A stretch of DNA of 64,000 nucleotides from Kiloniellales bacterium (GCA_028280455.1 JANQLT010000023.1:1-64000); one strand, 5' to 3'; numbered from the stretch's first letter, positions 46,980 to 55,178 are shown. Notes: generated by a model from the letters alone, not told the origin. Numbers and translations: made by a program.

Positions 46980-47673
46980 GGCGGGACATCCTTTCGGTGT
47001 AAGCGGAGAGGCAGGCGGTCGCGCGTCGCAAGACGGCGGCCAGGTCTTCCGATCCTCCACCGGGAACGTCCCGTTCGGTCAGTGCAGGCCAGCCTCCCGA
47101 AGCCAAGCGCTTGGCGGCCCGGTGCGAGAAACCGAGCTCGTCCCTGAGCGCGGTCTCGAGCTGACGGATCGTCTCGATCCGCCCGCGGCTCTTGACCGCC
47201 GCGACCCGCGCCGCGCTGTTGGCCGGGAGTGTCACGAGTGAGATCTCCAGGAGATCGATGTCGGTCAGCAGGCGCCCGCCGTGCTTGCCGGCTTCGCTGC
47301 GCCGTGCCTGGAAGCCGATCGAGAGGCCGTTGAGCGCGCCGTCGCGCAGCAGGGCGTAGGCCTCGCGCGCCTTCTGCACTTCGAGAGTCAGCCGCCCCTC
47401 GACCACCAGGCCGCGCTCGTCCTCCCGCAGCGACAGCCAGCGGCCGATCGGCGCGCCCGCGTCGTGCTGCCAGAGCATGGCCGGCAGGCTGCCGCGCGCC
47501 CGATGCTCCGCCAGCCCGCGCGCGAAGGCGCCTGCCGCGATGACGTCGCCGAAGCTGTCCGGCGGCCCGCCGAAGGTGCTGGCGTAGCCGGCGAAGCCGC
47601 CGGCCGTCTCGATCGTCGCCAGCTTGAACTGATAGGCCGGCGACAGCCGCTTCGTCTCGGGTTCAGGTTTCAC
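46966..47673 (-). CDS. HK97 prohead protease (peptidase U35)
   Basis: The 235-residue serine protease matures the capsid. It has GGFAGYASTFGGPPDSFGDV, the His in SLPAMLWQHDAGAPIGRW (near 70) and the Ser in DGALNGLSIGFQARRSEAG (near 118), followed by DLLEISLVTLPAN. It starts with GTG at 47673, 12 bp after the portal stop, and overlaps the capsid start. The last 60 residues are a basic tail that may act in scaffolding. Confidence 0.9.
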   Translation of the reverse strand: MKPEPETKRLSPAYQFKLATIETAGGFAGYASTFGGPPDSFGDVIAAGAFARGLAEHRARGSLPAMLWQHDAGAPIGRWLSLREDERGLVVEGRLTLEVQKAREAYALLRDGALNGLSIGFQARRSEAGKHGGRLLTDIDLLEISLVTLPANSAARVAAVKSRGRIETIRQLETALRDELGFSHRAAKRLASGGWPALTERDVPGGGSEDLAAVLRRATACLSAYTERMSRHGAQ

Positions 47674-47685
47674 GAGCCGACGTCC

Positions 47686-48876
47686 TCATCTCTTGCCGAA
47701 GCCGATCGCTTCCCGCGCCTCGTCGCGCGTCAGAACATCGAACTGCACCGCCCGCGTCAGCATGCGCCAGCGCGCCTCGCGCCGCGGCGCCAGGGCCGAG
47801 ACCTCGTCGAGGTCGAGGTCGAGCGCGAGGCCTTCGCCGAACATCGGCGTCAGCCAGGCGTTCAGCTCGTCGCGGACATGGCTCAGCAGCGGGATGACCG
47901 TCTGCTCCCAGAAGGCCAGGCGCGCTTCCTGGTAGTTGGAGTAGGTGTTGTCGCCCGGAATGCCGAGCAGTTGCGGCGGCACGCCGAAGGCCAGGGCGAT
48001 GTCGCGCGCGGCGCTGTGCTTGCTGGCGAGGAAGTCCATGTCCTTCGGCGAGAGGCTCATTTCCTGCCACTTGAGGCCGCCCTCCAGCAGCATCGGCCGG
48101 CCGGCGTTGCGCGCGCCCTGGTACTGCTCCTCGATCTCGCTCTTGATCCGGGCGAACTGGACGTCGTCCAGGTTGCCGAGCCCTTCGCCCGGCTCGTAGA
48201 CGATGGCGCCGGAGGGCCGGGCGCCGTTCTGGATCAGCGCCGTGTTCCACTTGCCGGCCTCGTTGTGCTGGTCGATGCCGAAGGCGGCGGCCTCGGCCGG
48301 CGGCAGGCCGTACCAGTCGTTCACCGGGTTGAAGGTGCGCAGGTGCAGCACCGGCGCCTGGCCGCTCGCCGGGTCGCAGGGCCAGCGCTTCTCCTTGCCG
48401 CCGACCCGGTAGAGGTAGCCCTCGACCAGCCCGGTCGGCCCGGGTAGCACCGACATGCGGTCCGGCCGCAGCGGCCAGAGCTCGCGCGGCGCCCGGCCGC
48501 TCTCCGGGGCGACAGCTTCGATGTAGCTGTTGCCGGCGATCTGCAGGTAGCCGATGACCGCTTCCAGGAACTCGGCGCGCGCCATCGCCGGGTTCGGCCG
48601 CGCCAGCAGCGCCAGCAGCGGATGCTCCGTCAGGCGCCGGCGCGCACCGGCCGAGCGTTCGTGCAGGACCCAGGGCACCGCGGCGGCGCTGCGGCTGATC
48701 TCGTTGATCGCCCGATGCACCACGACGTTCTTGCGGTAGCCCTCGCCCGCGAAGTCCTCGTAGCGCCGCCCCATGAAGAGCGGCTGCCCGGTCATCTGCA
48801 GGGCGAGCATCGGGCCGACGCCGCTGGCCTTGGTCTGCCTCTGCCAGAGCGCCTTCCAGGCCGCGCGCAGGTTCAT
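47686..48876 (-). CDS. HK97-family portal protein
   Basis: The 396-residue protein shows KNVVVHRAINEISRSAAAVP, HPLLALLARPNPAMARAEFL, YLQIAGNSYIEAVAPESGRA, LHLRTFNPVNDWYGLPPAEA and FGVPPQLLGIPGDNTYSNYQ, a complete set of HK97 portal motifs. Twelve copies form the DNA entry ring at one vertex. Its ATG directly follows the large-terminase stop without a gap. Confidence 0.92.
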   Translation of the reverse strand: MNLRAAWKALWQRQTKASGVGPMLALQMTGQPLFMGRRYEDFAGEGYRKNVVVHRAINEISRSAAAVPWVLHERSAGARRRLTEHPLLALLARPNPAMARAEFLEAVIGYLQIAGNSYIEAVAPESGRAPRELWPLRPDRMSVLPGPTGLVEGYLYRVGGKEKRWPCDPASGQAPVLHLRTFNPVNDWYGLPPAEAAAFGIDQHNEAGKWNTALIQNGARPSGAIVYEPGEGLGNLDDVQFARIKSEIEEQYQGARNAGRPMLLEGGLKWQEMSLSPKDMDFLASKHSAARDIALAFGVPPQLLGIPGDNTYSNYQEARLAFWEQTVIPLLSHVRDELNAWLTPMFGEGLALDLDLDEVSALAPRREARWRMLTRAVQFDVLTRDEAREAIGFGKR

Positions 48877-50331
48877 TCAAAGCCTCCTCAAGCGCGGCCG
48901 GCCGCCGCCGACCAGCAGGGCGAAGGCGCCCGCCGCCGCGTCGACCTGGTCGTCGTGGCCATCCGGAAAGGACTCCAGCTCGGCCAGGAAGGCGCCGTTC
49001 CAGCGCCCCTTGACCAGCCGGACGTTGCCGGCCTCGGCCTGGGCCGAGAGCGGCGCCGCCCGCGTCACCTTGTCGCCGCGCTCGCGCAACAGGCGCACGC
49101 GGTAGCCGGCCAGCAGCCGTACGAACCTCTGGGCCTGCGCCTTGCCCGCCTGTCCGGGATCCTGCGGGATGCCGATCTCGACCTCGGACCCGTCGCTGGT
49201 CGCCGTGTTGAGCAGGGCGCGCTCGACCTTCAGGGGCGAGCCGCGCAGCCGCACGACGTCCTCGACGAGGAAGCTGCCGTCCTCGGCCCGGCGCATCCGC
49301 ACGCCGGCGGTCCAGTCCGGGTCCTTGCCCTTGCCGGCCTCGCTGGCGGCCAGGTCCCAGACCCGCACGGCGCGCCCGCCGGCCGGCGCGGCCGCGACGA
49401 TCTCGAAGAAGGCCCGCTGGAAGTAGAGCCCGGCCGCCGGCCGGATCTTCCAGTTGCCGCGCTCCAGGCGCTCGCGCTCGACTTTCGGCAGCGCGCGCAG
49501 CTTGGCGCGATAGCCCGGGTCGCGCGCCAGCAGGATGCGGTTGTCCTGCAGGCTCGCGGCGATGAAGGTGACCGACAGCGGCTGCCGGTCCATGCCGTGC
49601 TCGGCGGTCAGCGCCTCGTCGCTGTCGGCCCAGACGATGCTGTCGTCGAAGCGCAGGAACCAGCGCAGCCGGCCGCTGCGCTCGGCGATGGCGTAACCGC
49701 TCTCCGCGTCGATCCACCAGGCGACGAAGTCCGCCAGCCAGGACTCCGGGTCCGGGTTGCAGGTCGCCCGGATGTAGGGGCGCACGCCGCAGGTCGAGCG
49801 GTTGCGGCCGAGCAGGTAGAAGAACTGCCGCTCGGTGAAGTGCTCGAGCTGATCGAAGCCGATCAGCGGGATCTGCGCGCCGTCCCAGCTGAAGCGGTCG
49901 CGCTCGTATTCCAGATGGCTGAAGGCGATCTTGGCCCCCGAGGGGAAGCGCCAGTCCAGCCGTTGCTCGCGCGCCTGGCCGCCGAGCGGGCCGTAGAGCG
50001 CGCGGCTTTCGTCCCAGAGCCCGCCCTCCTGGCGCACCTGAGTCGAGGTGCGCCGGAAGATGACGGCGCCGAAGCCGGCGTTGCCGAGGTGGCGCAGCGG
50101 CTCCAGCAGCAGCGCGAAGGTCTTGCCGCCGCCGGCCGCGCCACCGTAGATCGCGATGTCAGCCGGGCTTGCGAGGAAGCTCTCCTGCGGGCCCTTCTGC
50201 GGCCTGGTCTCGACCGTTGTCCGGGAGGTAGACGACGACTTGGCCTTGCTTGTCCGGCGTCGCGCCGTCGGCTTTGCGGCCGGCGGCTTGCTTGCCGGCC
50301 GGCTTGTCTTTCGACTCGTCGCTCTCGCCAC
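48877..50331 (-). CDS. terminase large subunit
   Basis: TerL pumps DNA into the head and cuts it. Walker A is IYGGAAGGGKTF (residues 61-72), Walker B is in IPLIGFDQLEHF near 133 and coupling motif ATCNPDPESW near 167. The nuclease domain starts near 325 with WDLAASEAGKGKDPDW and ends with SFPDGHDDQVDAAAGAFALL. It starts with GTG at 50331, overlapping the preceding gene by 173 nt. The first 45 residues are a Lys/Arg/Ser-rich tail unusual for TerL, so the true start could be further in, near the LASPADIAIY segment, or translation could be coupled. Confidence 0.9.
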   Translation of the reverse strand: MARATSRKTSRPASKPPAAKPTARRRTSKAKSSSTSRTTVETRPQKGPQESFLASPADIAIYGGAAGGGKTFALLLEPLRHLGNAGFGAVIFRRTSTQVRQEGGLWDESRALYGPLGGQAREQRLDWRFPSGAKIAFSHLEYERDRFSWDGAQIPLIGFDQLEHFTERQFFYLLGRNRSTCGVRPYIRATCNPDPESWLADFVAWWIDAESGYAIAERSGRLRWFLRFDDSIVWADSDEALTAEHGMDRQPLSVTFIAASLQDNRILLARDPGYRAKLRALPKVERERLERGNWKIRPAAGLYFQRAFFEIVAAAPAGGRAVRVWDLAASEAGKGKDPDWTAGVRMRRAEDGSFLVEDVVRLRGSPLKVERALLNTATSDGSEVEIGIPQDPGQAGKAQAQRFVRLLAGYRVRLLRERGDKVTRAAPLSAQAEAGNVRLVKGRWNGAFLAELESFPDGHDDQVDAAAGAFALLVGGGRPRLRRL

Positions 50332-50665
50332 TCGCCTTCCAACCCATGCGCGCCTTGGTCCACCAGATCGCCGCGCTGGTGTTGGGCGGGCGCTCCTTCT
50401 GCACGACCTTGCCGTCGACCACGACCTCCGGCTGACCGGTCGCCTGCAGGAACAGGGACTCGGCGACCTTGGCGTTGGCCTTGGCGAAGCCCTGTTCGAT
50501 CTCTTTGCGGAAGTGCCGGGTCAGCGTCGCCTTGCTGATCGCCTTGCCGGTCGCCGGGTTGATCACCACCCGGCGGATCTCGTCCAGCGGAATGCCGTAG
50601 CCGACCATCAAGGCCACGGCCTCGCGGTCCTGATCGCTCGCCCGATAGGCCATGCCCGCCGTCAT
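50159..50665 (-). CDS. small terminase-like helix-turn-helix protein
   Basis: The 168-residue protein begins AYRASDQDREAVALMVGYGI, with a helix-turn-helix (IPLDEIRRVVINPATGKAIS, KATLTRHFRKEIEQGFAKAN). It continues with NTSAAIWWTKARMGWKASGE and a low-complexity basic tail. The position before TerL and the helix-turn-helix plus oligomerisation helix match small terminase subunits (GTA gp1-like), which recognise DNA for packaging. It overlaps the large subunit by 173 nt in another frame. ATG 50653 is an alternative start. Confidence 0.75.
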   Translation of the reverse strand: MTAGMAYRASDQDREAVALMVGYGIPLDEIRRVVINPATGKAISKATLTRHFRKEIEQGFAKANAKVAESLFLQATGQPEVVVDGKVVQKERPPNTSAAIWWTKARMGWKASGESDESKDKPAGKQAAGRKADGATPDKQGQVVVYLPDNGRDQAAEGPAGELPRKPG

Positions 50666-50813
50666 GTGTTCTTAGAGGAGTGATGCGCGGCACCGAAGTG
50701 CCGACCGCCCACGAAAAAACCCGCCCGGCGGCGCCGAACGGGTTGTCTTGCCCGATCTCTCGAGCGTGCGTTTTATAGCCACTTTCGATGGCCATTGTCA
50801 AGAAGAAAAACAA

Positions 50814-51494
50814 TCAACGCGAGAATCCGTAGTGCGCCGCCAGGGTCGCGAGGGCGGTGATGACGATGCCCTTGGCCACCTTCTCGTCGAGCGAGCGGCC
50901 GGCGCCGAACTGCGAGCTCCGGGCGAATTCCTTGATCGTCCGGCCCTCGCCGAGCACCGACCAGATCGCCGCGCCGCCCGGGCTGGCGTGGCCGCCGAGC
51001 GCCTTCAGGGCGCGCGCGACCCGCTCGCGACCGGCCAGCATGACTTCGTTCAGATCCTGACCGCCGCCACCGGAGAGACGCGAGAGGTCGCGGGCATGCA
51101 GCGTGTTGAGCCCGGCGCGGGCGAAGTCCTCCTCGAAGCGTCGGCCGGCCTCGAGCGCGTCGCCGTCGATGGAGCCGCGCCGATGCAGGACGGCCAAGGT
51201 GTCGTGGACCCGGTGGGGATGGCCCGGCCGGCCGTCGCTGTCCGGGAGCTGGCGGGCGAAGCGCTCGACGACCGGGCCGCTGTCGTCGCTCAGGGCGCCG
51301 TGTTGCTTGCGGTAGAAGATCGGCCCGGCGCTTTCCGCCATGCCGCGATGGCGCGCCTTCCTGTCCCCCTCCTCGGGCAGCGACCAGGACGAGCTGCGTC
51401 GCGCCCGGCGGATCGGCGCCGCGTCCTCCGCTTCGAGAAACCCGCCGCTCTTGCGCGCGCCGCCGCCTCGCTCCGGTGACTTTCTCCTAGCCAT
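50814..51494 (-). CDS. DUF6456-like regulatory protein of the phage cluster
   Basis: The 226-residue protein starts at ATG 51494 with a basic, disordered first 60 residues. From about 92 on it reads HRVHDTLAVLHRRGSIDGDA, LEAGRRFEEDFARAGLNTLH, ALGGHASPGGAAIWSVLGEG, RTIKEFARSSQFGAGRSLDE and GIVITALATLAAHYGF. The C-terminal part looks like a helix-turn-helix of the kind seen in DUF6456 proteins near phage packaging genes. It may activate the late operon; that is inference from position. Confidence 0.6.
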   Translation of the reverse strand: MARRKSPERGGGARKSGGFLEAEDAAPIRRARRSSSWSLPEEGDRKARHRGMAESAGPIFYRKQHGALSDDSGPVVERFARQLPDSDGRPGHPHRVHDTLAVLHRRGSIDGDALEAGRRFEEDFARAGLNTLHARDLSRLSGGGGQDLNEVMLAGRERVARALKALGGHASPGGAAIWSVLGEGRTIKEFARSSQFGAGRSLDEKVAKGIVITALATLAAHYGFSR

Positions 51495-51555
51495 GACTCA
51501 GCCGGCCTCCTGCCATCGGTGATCCCGCTCGGCGGCTTGCACACGCCGGGTGGCG

Positions 51556-51867
51556 CTAGGGAGTCGGCGCACCGCCGCCGGCCGAACCCGCGACCGCCCC
51601 CTCGACAAATCGCTCAGCCGTTTCTTCGGCCACCCGAGAGCGCGCCAGGTGGGCCGCGCAATAGGACGTCTTGTCGACGGTCGGCCGGCCGCACTTGTCC
51701 GTATCCAGGAAGGGCGGCTCGCCATCGAGCCATTGGCAGCGTCGCGGCGCCGGTCCGGGCTCCGCGGTCCAACGCAGCGGCCGTATCGGCATGGCCAGGG
51801 CAAAGCGCCCCCTCGACGGCTCGCCATGGGACCCGGCTTGCGGTCCCGCGCTCCCCACGATGCTCAC
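51556..51867 (-). CDS. short protein with a GcrA C-terminal-like Cys/His motif
   Basis: The start is set at GTG 51867, because GGGAGG lies 7 nt before it; this gives 103 residues. PAPRRCQWLDGEPPFLDTDK-CG and then KTSYCAAHLARS reproduce the C-x(n)-C-G-x(n)-YC-x2-H end of GcrA, the alphaproteobacterial cell-cycle activator that recruits RNA polymerase sigma-70 at methylated promoters. The N-terminal GcrA DNA-binding helix-turn-helix is absent. It may act as a partner or decoy for GcrA or sigma-70. It lies divergent from the repressor, at the head of the regulatory end. Confidence 0.55.
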   Translation of the reverse strand: MSIVGSAGPQAGSHGEPSRGRFALAMPIRPLRWTAEPGPAPRRCQWLDGEPPFLDTDKCGRPTVDKTSYCAAHLARSRVAEETAERFVEGAVAGSAGGGAPTP

Positions 51868-51960
51868 GTCCCAGCCTCCCTCGATGCCGTCGAAACCCCT
51901 GCCCCGCTTGCCGTCCCGCCGCTTCTTCGCCACCGCTGCCGCCGAGAAATCGGTACGATC

Positions 51961-51988
51961 AGTGGTGTTCGTTAGGAGAAACACTACT
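51961..51988. promoter_or_regulatory. candidate operator region of the S24 repressor
   Basis: AGTGGTGTT at 51961-51969 and AACACTACT at 51980-51988 form an inverted repeat (8 of 9 positions) with a 10-bp centre. It lies between the leftward GcrA-like gene and the rightward repressor gene, in an AT-rich stretch. AGTGGTAC recurs at 52040-52047. It is a likely repressor binding site. Confidence 0.5.
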
Positions 51989-52057
51989 TTTGCGCGCTAC
52001 ACGTGTCAATACATATTGTGGATGATTTTTACCGCTTTCAGTGGTACAAGCCGTATC

Positions 52058-52777
52058 ATGCTCAACCTGCCTTCCGAGCGACTACGCTGGGCCCGGGAAC
52101 AGGCCGGCTATCGCTCCGCCGCTGCCTTCGCGCGCGCCGCCGACGTGCCGGAAGTGACCTATCGGGCGCACGAGAAAGGCCCGCGGGCGGTCGGCGGCCG
52201 GGGCCTCTCCGAGCAGGCCGCCCGGCTCTACGCCGAGCATCTCGGCGTGTCCTGGGCCTGGCTGCTGACCGGCATCGGCGAGCCTTTCGCCAAGGCCGGC
52301 GACGCCGGCGGCGGCCAAGGCGCGGCCGCGGGCGGCGGCCAGCGCTTCGACCTGCCGGCCGGTGCGAGCCTGCAGCGCGACGTGCCGCTCAGGGGCGTCG
52401 CCGTCGGCGGCGACGACGGCTGCTTCGAGTTCAACGGCGAGGTGGTCGACTACGTGCTGCGGCCGCCGGGCATCGCCCAGGCGCGCAACGTCTTCGCCAT
52501 CTACGTGGTCGGCACCTCGATGGTGCCGCGCTACGAGGAGGGCGACCTGGTCTTCGTCCACCCGGGCCGCCCGGCCCACGCCGGCTGCGACGTGCTGGTC
52601 GAGCTGCTCGACGAGAACGGCCAGGCCGGCCCCTGCTACATCAAGCGTCTGCTGGGGCGCGGCCCGAGCAAGCTGCGCCTGCTGCAGTTCAACCCCCGGG
52701 GCGAGATCGAGATCCCGCTCTCGCAGGTGCGCCTCGTCTACCGCATACTGACGGCGGCCGAGCTGCTCGGGGTCTAG
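52058..52777 (+). CDS. phage repressor, XRE helix-turn-helix plus S24 (LexA-like) peptidase
   Basis: The 239-residue protein starts at ATG 52058. Residues 6-70 form the helix-turn-helix (RLRWAREQAGYRSAAAFARA) with a VTYRAHEKGPRAVGG linker. The S24 domain has the catalytic Ser in VVGTSMVPRYEEGDLVFV (near 154) and the Lys in GPCYIKRLLGRG (near 196). Such repressors hold the late genes off and are inactivated by RecA-stimulated self-cleavage. A clear Ala-Gly cleavage site is not obvious, though AAAGGGQ near 90 is a candidate. It is the only S24 protein in the window and is divergent from the phage operon. Confidence 0.88.
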   Translation: MLNLPSERLRWAREQAGYRSAAAFARAADVPEVTYRAHEKGPRAVGGRGLSEQAARLYAEHLGVSWAWLLTGIGEPFAKAGDAGGGQGAAAGGGQRFDLPAGASLQRDVPLRGVAVGGDDGCFEFNGEVVDYVLRPPGIAQARNVFAIYVVGTSMVPRYEEGDLVFVHPGRPAHAGCDVLVELLDENGQAGPCYIKRLLGRGPSKLRLLQFNPRGEIEIPLSQVRLVYRILTAAELLGV

Positions 52778-52865
52778 GCCGGCCCGCGATCGTTCGAGAC
52801 AAGACGTAACGTCACGGACGCTTCATTCTGTATCTGACACAGCGAAGAGCGCCGAGCCGACAGCG

Positions 52866-53117
52866 ATGCCCGTCAGACCCGACCACCAGCCCGCGATCGT
52901 CCTGCGCCGACCGCTCGAGCGGGCGCTGCATGCCCAGCGGGCCGAGATCGCCCTCCTGAGCGATCAGATCCGCGACGCCCTGGCCGCCCTGGCCCTCGGC
53001 GGCGCGACGCGGCGCGGCCCGACCCTGGCCTGGCTGCGCCGCGCCCAGGCCGCCCGCCGCGCCCGGCAGCGCAGACTCGCCGCCCTGCGGCAGCGCCACG
53101 GGACGCCCCGCTCGTGA
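52866..53117 (+). CDS. small Arg/Ala-rich helical protein of unknown function
   Basis: This 83-residue protein starts at ATG 52866 and is predicted almost wholly helical (LERALHAQRAEIALLSDQIR, then DALAALALGG). The second half is strongly basic. Its stop overlaps the GTG of the alcohol dehydrogenase by GTGA, which argues for translation. No family is recognised. The ribosome-binding site is weak, so confidence is limited. Confidence 0.45.
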   Translation: MPVRPDHQPAIVLRRPLERALHAQRAEIALLSDQIRDALAALALGGATRRGPTLAWLRRAQAARRARQRRLAALRQRHGTPRS

Positions 53118-54121
53118 GCAGCGGCACCATGCGCGCCATGTGCTTGGAGCGTGCCGGCGCGCCCCTAAGGCTGCACGAACAGGCCGTGCCGACGCCGGCC
53201 GCGGGCCAGGTCCTGGTGCATGTCGCGGCCTGCGGCGTCTGCCGCACCGACCTGCATCTGGTCGACGGCGAGTTGCCGGACCCCAAGCTGCCCGTCGTGC
53301 CCGGCCACGAGATCGTCGGCCGGGTCGAGGCGGTCGGGCCGGGCCCCTCCGCCCTGCTGCCCGGTCAGCGCGTCGGCATTCCCTGGCTCGGCTGGACCTG
53401 CGGCGACTGCCCCTATTGCCGCAGCGGCCGCGAGAACCTCTGCGAGCGGGCCGCCTTCACCGGCTACACCCTGGACGGCGGCTACGCCGACTACGCCCTG
53501 GCCGACCAGCGCTACTGCTTCCCGCTGCCCGAGGCCTACGACGATGCCGAGGCCGCGCCGCTGCTCTGCGCCGGCCTGATCGGCCACCGGGCGCTGACCA
53601 TGGCCGGCGACGGCGAGCGGCTCGGCCTCTACGGCTTCGGCGCCGCCGCACACATCGTCGCCCAGGTCGCCCGCTGGGAGGGCCGCAAGGTCTTCGCCTT
53701 CGTGCGCCCCGGCGACAGCGCCGCCGAGGATTTCGCCAGGCGCCTCGGCGCGGCCTGGACCGGCGGCTCCGACGAGTTGCCGCCGGAGCCGCTGGACGCG
53801 GCGATCCTCTTCGCGCCGGTCGGCGCGCTGGTGCCGGCGGCGCTGCGCGCGGTCGTGCCGGGCGGCACGGTGGTCTGCGCCGGCATCCACATGAGCGACA
53901 TCCCGAGCTTTCCTTACGAGTTGCTGTGGCGCGAGCGCCGCCTGCTCTCGGTGGCCAATCTGACCCGGCGCGACGGCGAGGCCTTCCTGGCGATCGCCCA
54001 CAAGGTGCCGGTGAAGACGACGGTCGAGCGCCTGCCGCTCGCCGAGGCCAACGAGGCGCTGGCGCGCTTGCGCGAGGGCCGATTGCAGGGCGCAGCCGTG
54101 TTGATGACGGGACAGGCGTGA
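53114..54121 (+). CDS. zinc-dependent alcohol dehydrogenase
   Basis: The 335-residue medium-chain dehydrogenase has the catalytic zinc Cys in ACGVCRTDLHLVDGE, the His-Glu in VPGHEIVGRVEAVG and the structural zinc cluster CGDCPYCRSGRENLCERA. The Rossmann motif is GLYGFGAAAHIVAQ near residue 170. It oxidises or reduces alcohols/aldehydes with NAD(P). GTG 53114 overlaps the upstream stop; ATG 53129 is an equally good start. It sits just outside the phage repressor and belongs to the chromosome. Confidence 0.88.
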   Translation: MSSGTMRAMCLERAGAPLRLHEQAVPTPAAGQVLVHVAACGVCRTDLHLVDGELPDPKLPVVPGHEIVGRVEAVGPGPSALLPGQRVGIPWLGWTCGDCPYCRSGRENLCERAAFTGYTLDGGYADYALADQRYCFPLPEAYDDAEAAPLLCAGLIGHRALTMAGDGERLGLYGFGAAAHIVAQVARWEGRKVFAFVRPGDSAAEDFARRLGAAWTGGSDELPPEPLDAAILFAPVGALVPAALRAVVPGGTVVCAGIHMSDIPSFPYELLWRERRLLSVANLTRRDGEAFLAIAHKVPVKTTVERLPLAEANEALARLREGRLQGAAVLMTGQA

Positions 54122-54138
54122 GGGTCGGCCGACGGCCG

Positions 54139-54819
54139 CTAGTTGCCCATGAACTCCAGGGCTTGGGCGTTGGCCGCCTGGCGCTCCTGCTCGCTCAGAG
54201 TCGCGAACACGTCATTGCGCGCCTGCGCCGCGCCGGGCGCGCCGGCGATGTCGGCCAGGGTCAGCCAGGAGGCCGCCAGCACGCGGTTCTCCTTCACGCC
54301 GCGGCCCTCCAGGTACATCAAGGCGAGGTTCGCCGCCGCGGTGCCGACGCCCGCCTTGGCGGCCACCGCATAGAAGGCCGCGGCCCCCGCGAGATCGGTC
54401 GGCAGGCCGAGGCCGCGCTCCAGTTGAACGCCGAGGTTGTAGCAGGCCACGCCGATGCCTTCGTCGCAGGCCGCGCTGTACCACTCCGCCGCGGCGGTCA
54501 GGTCCGCCGGCCCGCCGCGCCCCGACTGCAGCATGCCGGCCAGCCGGAACTGCGCGGTCGCATGTCCCTGCTCGGCCGCAGCCCGATACCAGCGCCGCGC
54601 TTCGGCGAGGTCGTTGCCGGTGCCGACGCCGCGCTCCAGGATCACGCCGAGCCGGTACTGCGCCTCCGCGTTGCCGGCGGCTGCCTGCTCCTGATACCAG
54701 GAGAGGCCCTGGCCCCAGTCGAAGAACTGCTGCTCGACCGCGGACGCCGAGGGCGCCGACAGCAGCAGCGCCGGCGCCAAGCCGAGAGCGACAAGGAAGG
54801 CGCTAATCGATCGGCGCAT
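54139..54819 (-). CDS. exported Sel1-repeat (TPR-like) protein
   Basis: The 226-residue protein starts at ATG 54819 with a Sec signal peptide (RRSISAFLVALGLAPALLLS). Four to five Sel1 repeats follow, such as AAAGNAEAQYRLGVILERGV, AAAEQGHATAQFRLAGMLQS and VAAKAGVGTAAANLALMYLE. Sel1 proteins are periplasmic or surface adaptors for protein-protein contacts. The start overlaps the upstream lipoprotein gene by 17 bp, so the two probably form one operon. Confidence 0.82.
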   Translation of the reverse strand: MRRSISAFLVALGLAPALLLSAPSASAVEQQFFDWGQGLSWYQEQAAAGNAEAQYRLGVILERGVGTGNDLAEARRWYRAAAEQGHATAQFRLAGMLQSGRGGPADLTAAAEWYSAACDEGIGVACYNLGVQLERGLGLPTDLAGAAAFYAVAAKAGVGTAAANLALMYLEGRGVKENRVLAASWLTLADIAGAPGAAQARNDVFATLSEQERQAANAQALEFMGN

Positions 54820-55042
54820 CGAACCAGCCGACTCTGCGCTCGGCTTCGCCCGCCTGCGGCTGGGCATAGCAGTCCACGCGAGCCAGAGTCCGGTAGCAGG
54901 CGCGGGGCGCCAGCGCGACGGACGAGCCTTCGAGCCAGTTGGCCCGGTTCATCTCCGCCTCGCTCGGCCGCAGATCGGCCCAGGGGTTGCTGCAGGCGCT
55001 CGCCACCAAGGCGATCAGTAGAGCGCCCGTCATACGCCCCAT
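54803..55042 (-). CDS. small lipoprotein
   Basis: This 79-residue protein starts at ATG 55042 with a lipoprotein signal TGALLIALVASAC (Cys near 17). The mature part contains a Cys pair (APRACYRTLARVDCYAQPQA) that could form a disulfide. It overlaps the Sel1-repeat gene. No function is recognised; an envelope role with the Sel1 protein is inferred from their coupling. Confidence 0.65.
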   Translation of the reverse strand: MGRMTGALLIALVASACSNPWADLRPSEAEMNRANWLEGSSVALAPRACYRTLARVDCYAQPQAGEAERRVGWFDAPID

Positions 55043-55178
55043 GTCTAGCCTCCCGCTTGTTCCCGACCCCAAGACTGTAAGATAAGCAGTTTCCGGTTGT
55101 GTCGCAAAGGTGACAAACCCTGAGAGGCCGCGGAAAAGCGGCTCCACCCAAGGATTTCTGCCGATTTCAGCCAGGGAT

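Larger units (their letters stand above)
29590..52777 (-). mobile_element. HK97-type prophage remnant or gene-transfer-agent-like cluster without integrase
   Basis: About 23 kb of almost purely leftward genes encode DNA packaging, head, tail, host lysis and, at the right end, regulatory proteins with a divergent S24 repressor. Families shared with the Rhodobacter GTA are present: DUF3168, the GTA gp10-like family, the small rcc01693-like chaperone, U35 protease, HK97 capsid, and a DUF6950 peptidase just before the tail-tip gene. No integrase, recombinase, excisionase, replication or primase gene is visible, and no flanking tRNA or direct repeat was found. The size is far below a complete siphophage genome but above the about 15 kb of RcGTA. 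The boundaries are set by the terminator on the left and the repressor on the right. An inactive prophage and a domesticated particle both fit. Confidence 0.75.

Noticed and set aside
29590-52777. Complete active temperate phage
   Set aside because: No integrase, excisionase, replication or recombination genes are visible and no attachment repeats were found at the borders.
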